DNA of 64,000 nucleotides from Pandoraea nosoerga (lineage in GTDB: Bacteria > Pseudomonadota > Gammaproteobacteria > Burkholderiales > Burkholderiaceae): positions 124,001 through 188,000 of the forward strand of contig NZ_CABPSC010000009.1 in NCBI RefSeq assembly GCF_902459585.1, written 5' to 3'. A model generated the notes under the pieces. The model saw only the letters and a list, made by a program, of their open reading frames with translations, did not search any database and had not been told where the DNA came from. Numbering within the stretch: the first letter of the stretch is position 1; each line of letters begins with the position of its first letter. The position numbers and the translations under genes are program-made. Positions 57,972 to 64,000 of this stretch are shown here, in pieces.

Positions 57972-60521
57972 TTATCCGCGCCGCGGCTTCTTCGCCGGAC
58001 CTCCCGAATGCTTCGCCGGCGCCTTGCCGCCGCTGCGCTTGGCCGGCGCCGCGCCTCGCTCGGCGCGCGCGGCCTTTACCCTCGCCGACTTCGGCTTGGC
58101 GGGGCGCTTGCCGACCGGCGCCGGCTGCACGCCGTTGAGCAGCGCACCGCCCTTGGGCAGTTGACGGATGCTCGGGCCGGCGCCGGCCGTTCCGGCGAGA
58201 CCCGGCGTGCCCGCTGCCGGCGCCGGGACCGGTGCACCGCCGCGCTCGGCGCGTCCCGAGGTCTTCGCGAGCGAGCGGGCATTCGGTTCGCGCACGAGCC
58301 GGAAGTCGATCTTGCGGGCGTCGAGATCCACGCGGCTCACCTGCACGCGCACACGGTCGGTCAGACGGTAACGGATGCCGGTGCGCTCGCCGCGCAGTTC
58401 GTGACGCACTTCGTCGAACTGGAAGTAGTCGCTGCCGAGTTCGGTCACGTGTACGAGGCCTTCGATGAACAAATCGTCGAGCTGCACGAAAATGCCGAAC
58501 GAGGTGACGGCGCTTACCGTGCCGCCGTACTCCTCGCCGAGCTTGTCGCGCATGAAGTAGCACTTGAGCCAGGCCTCGACGTCGCGCGAGGCTTCGTCCG
58601 CGCGGCGCTCGTTGGCCGAGCAATGCAGACCGAGCTCGTCCCAGATGGCGTCGCGCTTCTTCGCCGAAGGCGCCTTCTTGCTCTTCGCGGCCTCGTCGTC
58701 CTTCTGCAGCTTGCGCGCGTGGGGCGAGAGGCCGGTCGTCATTTCGACGCCCTCGGGAATGATCGGCTCGTACTTCTTGCCCGCGAGCACGGCCTTGATC
58801 GCACGGTGCGTGAGCAGATCGGGGTAGCGGCGAATCGGGCTGGTGAAGTGCGTATAGGCCGGATACGCGAGGCCGAAGTGACCGATGTTGTCCGGACTGT
58901 AGACGGCCTGCTGCATCGAGCGCAGCAGCATGGTCTGCAGCATGGGCGCGTCGGGCCGCGCTTCGATCTGCGTCATGAGTTCCGCATAGTCGGACGTGGC
59001 GGGCTCGTCGCCGCCGCCCAGCGTGAGGCCGAGCGTCTTGAGGAACGTGCGCAGCACCTGGAGGCGCTCGCCGGACGGGCCGGCGTGAATGCGATACAGG
59101 CCCGGCTGCTTGTGACGCTTGAGGAAGTCCGCGGCGCATACGTTGGCCGTGAGCATGCATTCCTCGATGAGCCGGTGTGCGTCGTTACGGGTGCGCGGCA
59201 GGATCTGCTCGATCTTGCCTTGCGCGTTGCAGACGATATACGTCTCCGTCGAATCGAATTCGATGGCGCCGCGCGTCTTGCGCGCCTTGGCGAGCACCTT
59301 GTAGAGATCGTACAGATTCTGCAGATGCGGCAGCAGCGCCGCGCGGCGTTGGGCTTCGGCGCCCTTGGTGTTGCCGAGGACCGCGGCGACTTCCGTGTAG
59401 GTGAGGCGCGCGGCCGAGTGGATGACTGCCGGATAGAACTGATAGGCCTTCACGTCGCCGTTCGCGGCCACGAGTGCGTCGCACACGAGCACGCAGCGAT
59501 CGACGTCCGGGTTGAGCGAGCACAGGCCGTTCGAGAGCTTCTCCGGGAGCATCGGGATGACGCGTCGCGGGAAGTAGACGGACGTGCTGCGCGTGAGGGC
59601 GTCGGCGTCGAGCGGGCCGCCGGGAGTGACGTAGTGCGAGACGTCGGCGATGGCGACGATCAGGCGAAAGCCGTTCGTTCGGCCGACCTTGGCCGGCTCG
59701 CAGTAGACGGCGTCGTCGAAGTCGCGGGCGTCTTCGCCGTCGATCGTGACGAGCGGGACGTCGCGCAGGTCGATGCGATGGCGCAGGTCCGGCGCGCGGA
59801 CCTCGTCGGGCAACGCGCCGGCGGCGGCGAGCGCCTCGGCCGAGAACTGGTGGGGCACGCCATACTTGCGCACGGCGATCTCGATTTCCATGCCGGGGTC
59901 GTCGATGTCGCCAAGCACTTCCGAGACCCGGCCGATGGGCTGGCTGTAGCGGCTCGGGTAGTCGGTAAGTTCGACGGAGACGACCTGCCCGACCTTGGCC
60001 TTGCCCTGGGCGCGGGGCGGGATGAGGATGTCGTGGCCGATGCGCTTGTCTTCCGGGGCGACGACCATGACGCCGTTCTCGTTGAGAAGCCGACCGATGA
60101 CGTGGGTGTTGGCACGGCTGACGACCTCGACGATATGGCCCTCGGGGCGACCGCGGCGGTCGTAGCCGGCAATGCGCAGGAGGACGCGGTCATTGTGCAT
60201 GACCTTCTTCATTTCCTCGTTGGGCAGGAAGAGATCATCGCCGTCGTCGTCGCGCACGGCGAAGCCGTAGCCGTCGCGGTGGCCGATGACGCGGCCTGCG
60301 ATGAAGTTCGACGGGTGGGTCAGTTGATAGTAACCGCGCCGGTCGAGACGGATCTGGTCGTCGCGTTCCATGGCGGCGAGGCGTTTGAAGAAGCCTTCGC
60401 GTTCCTGCTTCTTGATGGCCAGGGATTCGGCGATATCGTTGGCGGACAGCGCGGAGTCTGCGGTGCGCAGGACACCGAGGATCTCTTCGCGACTCGGGAT
60501 CGGATAGGGATATTTGCTCAA
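57972..60521 (-). CDS. rnr: Ribonuclease R
   Basis: A processive 3'-5' exoribonuclease that degrades structured RNA and works in trans-translation. I choose the TTG at 60521 (MSKYPYPIPSREEILG by translation start, 849 residues), which matches the family N-terminus; an open frame to 60632 adds a non-conserved leader. Parts in order: helix-turn-helix, cold-shock domains, the RNB nuclease core with DGEDARDFDDAVYCE and the SPIRRYPDLLTHRAI segment, an S1 domain, and a basic Lys/Pro/Gly-rich tail. Length is slightly above E. coli (813). Confidence 0.94.
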   Translation of the reverse strand: MSKYPYPIPSREEILGVLRTADSALSANDIAESLAIKKQEREGFFKRLAAMERDDQIRLDRRGYYQLTHPSNFIAGRVIGHRDGYGFAVRDDDGDDLFLPNEEMKKVMHNDRVLLRIAGYDRRGRPEGHIVEVVSRANTHVIGRLLNENGVMVVAPEDKRIGHDILIPPRAQGKAKVGQVVSVELTDYPSRYSQPIGRVSEVLGDIDDPGMEIEIAVRKYGVPHQFSAEALAAAGALPDEVRAPDLRHRIDLRDVPLVTIDGEDARDFDDAVYCEPAKVGRTNGFRLIVAIADVSHYVTPGGPLDADALTRSTSVYFPRRVIPMLPEKLSNGLCSLNPDVDRCVLVCDALVAANGDVKAYQFYPAVIHSAARLTYTEVAAVLGNTKGAEAQRRAALLPHLQNLYDLYKVLAKARKTRGAIEFDSTETYIVCNAQGKIEQILPRTRNDAHRLIEECMLTANVCAADFLKRHKQPGLYRIHAGPSGERLQVLRTFLKTLGLTLGGGDEPATSDYAELMTQIEARPDAPMLQTMLLRSMQQAVYSPDNIGHFGLAYPAYTHFTSPIRRYPDLLTHRAIKAVLAGKKYEPIIPEGVEMTTGLSPHARKLQKDDEAAKSKKAPSAKKRDAIWDELGLHCSANERRADEASRDVEAWLKCYFMRDKLGEEYGGTVSAVTSFGIFVQLDDLFIEGLVHVTELGSDYFQFDEVRHELRGERTGIRYRLTDRVRVQVSRVDLDARKIDFRLVREPNARSLAKTSGRAERGGAPVPAPAAGTPGLAGTAGAGPSIRQLPKGGALLNGVQPAPVGKRPAKPKSARVKAARAERGAAPAKRSGGKAPAKHSGGPAKKPRRG

Positions 60522-60728
60522 AGGTCGGTAGCGTTGCTGTGCCGGTTGAGTCCGGCCGAGTGGCGCACCATGCGCCCGACGGTCCGTGGTGTCGTGCGGC
60601 CCGCGATTGCGTGGCAGCACGAACAGGGACAATCATACGGCAAACCTCGCGAAATCTGCCACCTGTGCGGATTTCGAGCGTGGGAGCGCATGAGGGTGAC
60701 GGAAACAAAATTTTTTTCGCCCGAACTG

Positions 60729-60757
60729 TTGACACTCCCGCATCGCATCAGCATAAT
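60729..60757 (+). promoter_or_regulatory. Promoter of tRNA-Leu copy 1
   Basis: A consensus -35 TTGACA (60729-60734), exactly 17 bp, then CATAAT (60752-60757), about 50 bp before the tRNA. Confidence 0.85.
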
Positions 60758-60806
60758 TTCACTTCTTCGCAGCGAGCACACAAAAACAGGTGTGCGAGTT
60801 GACGGG

Positions 60807-60891
<85 letters not shown>

Positions 60892-60901
60892 AAAATATTT
60901 G

Positions 60902-60934
60902 AAAAGCCGATGATCGATGATCATCGGCTTTTTT
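60902..60934 (+). terminator. Terminator of tRNA-Leu copy 1
   Basis: Perfect 14-bp arms aaaagccgatgatc and gatcatcggctttt with a 3-nt loop and a T-tract. In 60935-61238 I see only repeat-derived sequence and the LysR operator region. Confidence 0.88.
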
Positions 60935-61177
60935 CATGCTTGCCCGGAAAGCAATGCGCCCGCGCACATAGCCCGGGGACTGGAAAGGCATCGCTTGCCG
61001 GCGACGCCGGGGGCGCGGCACATGACCGGATCCGCGCGACGTCGCAGATGCCGCTGCCGTATGCGCCGTAGGCCCGATGCGCCATATGCCCCGTATGCCC
61101 CATATGGGGCCTGGCGTATTGCCGCGCGGCGTCCACAGCCAACGCGGTGGACTCGAGATGGAAAATAGGTAGAATTT

Positions 61178-61211
61178 TGCTCATAAAAAAATGAATATTA
61201 TTCAATGAGCA
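61178..61211. promoter_or_regulatory. Dyad upstream of lysR, candidate autoregulatory site
   Basis: Inverted arms tgctcat (61178-61184) and atgagca (61205-61211) enclose an AT-rich core, itself near-palindromic (tgaatattattca). It lies 27 bp before the LysR start, the usual place for LysR self-control. Confidence 0.6.
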
Positions 61212-61238
61212 CTTAATCCGTTACCTGTTGGAAACTAC

Positions 61239-62153
61239 ATGCCAGCCTTTACTCGCGGCGAGCTTGCCGACCTGAACGTTTTTGTCACCATTTGTCGTCG
61301 TCAGAGTTTCCGGGAGGCCGCTGCGGAGTTGGGCGTGACGACCTCGGCCCTGAGTCACGCGATGCGCAACCTGGAGGCGCGTCTGGGAGTGAAGCTGTTG
61401 AATCGGACGAGCCGTTCCGTGTCGCCGACGGCGGCGGGCGCCGCGTTGGCGAAGGAGTTGGAGCAGGGTCTGGAGCAGATCGCGTCGGCGATTGGGGCGT
61501 TGGACCGGTATCGGGCAGCGCCGGCGGGCCGGTTGCGGTTGAATGTGCCGCGCGATGCCGCGCGTTTGCTGCTCGATCCGATATTGCCGCGGTTTGTGGC
61601 GTCGTATCCCGACATCGAACTGGATGTGACGGTGGACGACCGGATGCTGGACATTGTGGCGCAGGGTTATGACGCGGGCATGCGGTATGGGGATACGGTG
61701 CCGGGCGACATGATCGCGACGCCGTTGACGCCCACGTTGAAGTGGATCGTGGTGGGGTCGCCGGCTTATCTGGCGCGGCGCGGTCGGCCGCGGGTGCCGC
61801 AGGACCTGATGTCGCACAACTGCATCCGGATGCGCCTGGGTGATAACACGTTATACAAATGGGAGTTGGGCAACGGTCCAACGGCCATCGAGCTGGACGT
61901 GCCGGGGGCGTTGAGCATCAACGAGAGTGACGGGGTGATTGCGGCGGCGGTCGGCGGGCTGGGGTTGGGATATGTGCTGGAGCGCAATGTGTCGGGGCAA
62001 TTGGCGCGGGGCGAGCTGGAGGCGGTGCTGACGGATTGGGCGGTGGACGGGCCGCCGTTGTCGATGTATTACCCGAGCCGACGGCAGACGCTGCCGGGGT
62101 TACGGCATTTGATCGAGATGATACGAGCCGAGCATTTGGGGGTAGCGGCTTGA
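61239..62153 (+). CDS. LysR-family regulator between duplicated tRNA-Leu genes
   Basis: A 304-residue LysR regulator (MPAFTRGELADLNVFVTICR). The wHTH covers about 7-66 (FREAAAELGVTTSALSHAMRNLEARLGVKLLNRTSR) and the effector domain has DIVAQGYDAGMRYGDTVPGDMIATPL. The promoter region is unusually AT-rich and the gene uses TTG, GTT and similar codons more than its neighbours. It has no divergent partner gene in the window, so its target is unknown. The flanking tRNA duplication suggests it arrived or was captured with that event. Confidence 0.9.
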   Translation: MPAFTRGELADLNVFVTICRRQSFREAAAELGVTTSALSHAMRNLEARLGVKLLNRTSRSVSPTAAGAALAKELEQGLEQIASAIGALDRYRAAPAGRLRLNVPRDAARLLLDPILPRFVASYPDIELDVTVDDRMLDIVAQGYDAGMRYGDTVPGDMIATPLTPTLKWIVVGSPAYLARRGRPRVPQDLMSHNCIRMRLGDNTLYKWELGNGPTAIELDVPGALSINESDGVIAAAVGGLGLGYVLERNVSGQLARGELEAVLTDWAVDGPPLSMYYPSRRQTLPGLRHLIEMIRAEHLGVAA

Positions 62154-62190
62154 GTCGGGGGTGCCGCATTCAGATTTTTGAGCAAACGTA

Positions 62191-62219
62191 TTGACAGCAT
62201 CAGACGCCCCATGCATAAT
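62191..62219 (+). promoter_or_regulatory. Promoter of tRNA-Leu copy 2
   Basis: TTGACA (62191-62196), 17 bp, CATAAT (62214-62219). The hexamers and spacing are identical to copy 1, although the spacer sequence is quite different. Confidence 0.85.
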
Positions 62220-62268
62220 CCCACTTCTTCGCAGCGAGCACACAAAAACAGGTGTGCGAGTTGACGGG

Positions 62269-62353
<85 letters not shown>

Positions 62354-62363
62354 AGAATATTTG

Positions 62364-62396
62364 AAAAGCCGATGATCGATGATCATCGGCTTTTTT
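62364..62396 (+). terminator. Terminator of tRNA-Leu copy 2
   Basis: Same perfect 14-bp hairpin and T-tract as after copy 1. Confidence 0.88.
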
Positions 62397-62619
62397 CATG
62401 CCTGTCCGAAAAGCAGCGCACCCGCGCACATTGCCCGGGGACTGGAAAGGCGTCGCTTGCCGGCGACGCCGGGGTCGCGGCACGTGACCGGGTCCCCACG
62501 GCGCCACCTCCCCCAATCAGTCATAAGCAATCAACAAAAAAATAGTTGCCCACTCCGATGTGCGTAGGGAGCATGGATGTTTTGCCGGGGCGGTCGAACC
62601 GGGACCTGGGGGTACTGAA

Positions 62620-63723
62620 ATGCCGGACGAGGAACGGGCGATGGGAGATTGGGCAGATAACCGCGATTGGGGCGGGCGTCGGGCGGACGCCATCGCCGCT
62701 TCCGACCCTGACCGCGTTGCTGACTGGTTGCTCGCCGGGCTCGAACTGAAGAGCACGCTCTTTCATGTCGGGGAGTATTGCGGGACGTATCAGGCGAGTA
62801 CGGCAGGGCATCAGCGCGCGAGCTTCCATCTGGTGTTGGGCGGCAGTTGCCACCTCCATGTCGGCGCCGCCGCCGGCCGCCCTGCGCGCAGCGTCCCTCT
62901 GCATACCGGCGATGCCGTATTTCTGCTGTCGGACATTGCACACTGCCTGTCGCCGGATCCCGAGCCCCCCGCCGATCTGAGCGCCCGCGCGGGCACGATG
63001 TCGCCGCTGCCGCCCCTCCTGCCCCTCCCGCCCCTCCTGCCCCTTCCAACCGCCTCGCAGGTGCCCACGCCGCGCGCCGTCTCTCTGGCATGCGGATTCT
63101 TCGAATTCCGAACCGATCTCGACGCGCTGGCCCTGGGCATGCTGCCGAACCCGATCGTGGCACGCCGCGACAGCGGCCGCCTTGACGGGATGACACAAGT
63201 TTTCGGGCTGATCCAGGCGGAGGCGCGACGCCCGGGCGAAGCCCCGTCGCCCTTGCTCGCGCGGCTCACCGATCTGCTGTTCTATTACGCGTTGCGCGAA
63301 GCCGTCCACGCCGAGGACGTCGCACCGGGGATGTGGCGCCTGATGCGCCGCGACGCGTTCGGCCGCCTGGCCGCGGCGATCATCGAATCACCCGGGGAGC
63401 GGTGGACGACGGATGCGATGGCCGCGTTCGTCCACATGTCGCGGGCACGCTTTTGCAAGCAGTTTGCGGAGATTGGCGGGCAGCCGCCGGCGCAATTCGT
63501 GACACTGGTGCGCATGAAGACGGCGGCCGCGCTGTTGCGCGCTGGCGTTCCCGTGCCCGAAGCCGCGGAGCAGGTCGGCTATCAGTCCGAGTCCGCGTTT
63601 GCGCAGGCGTTCAAGCGCGTGACGGGCATCCAGCCGGGCGCGTGGCGGCGCCAGAGTCAGGCCTCCGATGGCCGCCTTGTCGCGCCCGCCACCGGCGCGG
63701 TGCAGCCGTACCCGCTGCACTGA
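62620..63723 (+). CDS. AraC-family regulator with cupin sensor domain
   Basis: A 367-residue regulator. I place the start at ATG 62620 (ggggg upstream); an in-frame ATG at 62560 is weaker. The N-terminal cupin-like domain (about 20-170; FHLVLGGSCHLHVG, GDAVFLLSDIAHCL) binds an unknown ligand. It is interrupted by a Pro/Leu repeat (PLPPLLPLPPLLPLP) encoded by 12-bp tandem units at about 63003-63047. The C-terminal AraC domain has both HTH motifs (MAAFVHMSRARFCKQFAEIGG; VPEAAEQVGYQSESAFAQAFKRVTG). It probably controls the gene that follows at 63913. Confidence 0.9.
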   Translation: MPDEERAMGDWADNRDWGGRRADAIAASDPDRVADWLLAGLELKSTLFHVGEYCGTYQASTAGHQRASFHLVLGGSCHLHVGAAAGRPARSVPLHTGDAVFLLSDIAHCLSPDPEPPADLSARAGTMSPLPPLLPLPPLLPLPTASQVPTPRAVSLACGFFEFRTDLDALALGMLPNPIVARRDSGRLDGMTQVFGLIQAEARRPGEAPSPLLARLTDLLFYYALREAVHAEDVAPGMWRLMRRDAFGRLAAAIIESPGERWTTDAMAAFVHMSRARFCKQFAEIGGQPPAQFVTLVRMKTAAALLRAGVPVPEAAEQVGYQSESAFAQAFKRVTGIQPGAWRRQSQASDGRLVAPATGAVQPYPLH

Positions 63724-63912
63724 CGCTCACCGGGCGCGTTGCCGGGCCCGCCCCCGCCCCCGTCGCCGTCTCCCCTTCCCGCCAGCAACCGATGCCGCGA
63801 TGGGCCGTGGCCGTCGCCCAATGAGACAAATCCGCATATTTTGCAGACGGGCGCGCATTGAGCCGGCGTCCAGGCTTGCGCACAATGGATGCTCGACTGT
63901 AAGGAGCCCGAT

Positions 63913-64000
63913 ATGAGCCGACTGCCATTGCATACCCTCGAGACCGCCCCGGAGGCGAGCCGTCCGTTCCTGGAGAAATCGCTCGCGGCGAACGGGTTCC
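63913..64000 (+). CDS. Carboxymuconolactone decarboxylase / AhpD-like protein (partial, cut by window end)
   Basis: Only the first 29 codons are in the window, from ATG 63913 with aaggag just upstream. The start MSRLPLHTLETAPEASRPF resembles CMD-family (AhpD-like) alkylhydroperoxidase proteins, which are often next to AraC regulators. The CxxC active site would lie beyond the edge, so the call rests on the N-terminus and context. Confidence 0.55.
   Translation, partial: MSRLPLHTLETAPEASRPFLEKSLAANGF

Overview
The window is GC-rich chromosomal DNA from a betaproteobacterium. The gene order (dnaB, rplI, rpsR, priB, rpsF; the rimP-nusA-infB-rbfA-truB cluster beside scpB-rluB; sbp-cysT-cysW-cysA with a CysB-type regulator) and the protein sequences fit Burkholderiales. 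Burkholderiaceae, possibly Pandoraea, is my inference and no marker here proves the genus. There is no prophage, insertion sequence, CRISPR array or rRNA operon. Most of the window is core housekeeping DNA with small accessory patches.

Layout. 1-2.1 kb: a Fur-box-driven 35-residue putative membrane microprotein reading off the left edge, then a Pit phosphate transporter with its DUF47 partner. 2.2-5.4 kb: dnaB and the rpsF-priB-rpsR-rplI operon. 5.5-10.5 kb: a LysR regulator divergent from gcl-hyi-glxR, which convert glyoxylate to glycerate. 10.8-17.2 kb: L-asparaginase and the sulfate operon sbp-cysT-cysW-cysA-cysB-like. 17.4-20 kb: lexA with two SOS boxes, an orphan gene, and a 3-hydroxyisobutyryl-CoA hydrolase-like gene. 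20.2-28.5 kb: typA, the marR-nodT-emrA-emrB efflux operon, and a thioesterase. 28.7-38.9 kb: truB, rbfA, infB, nusA, rimP, rluB and scpB, all on the minus strand. 39.5-47.4 kb: an Fnr-type oxygen sensor with all four cluster cysteines, a SnoaL-like protein, a LysR/oxidoreductase pair, a CinA-domain protein, an EI24 and desaturase pair, and a beta-propeller protein. 47.8-60.5 kb: hrpA divergent from argA, then yggX, a zinc-ribbon membrane protein, rpiA divergent from tal, rlmB and rnr. 60.7-64 kb: two near-identical tRNA-Leu(CAG) loci flanking a LysR gene, an AraC regulator, and the start of a carboxymuconolactone-decarboxylase-like gene cut by the right edge.

I do not see an undescribed multi-gene system. 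The most interesting signals are small. They are the Fur-controlled microprotein; the tRNA-Leu duplication around a lone LysR gene; many unrelated short tandem arrays (8-15 bp units) placed at or just after stop codons, including a 10-bp phased array with six CTAG sites; a symmetric -10 element shared by hrpA and argA with a tiny overlapping upstream frame; and long low-complexity tails on ScpB and RluB.
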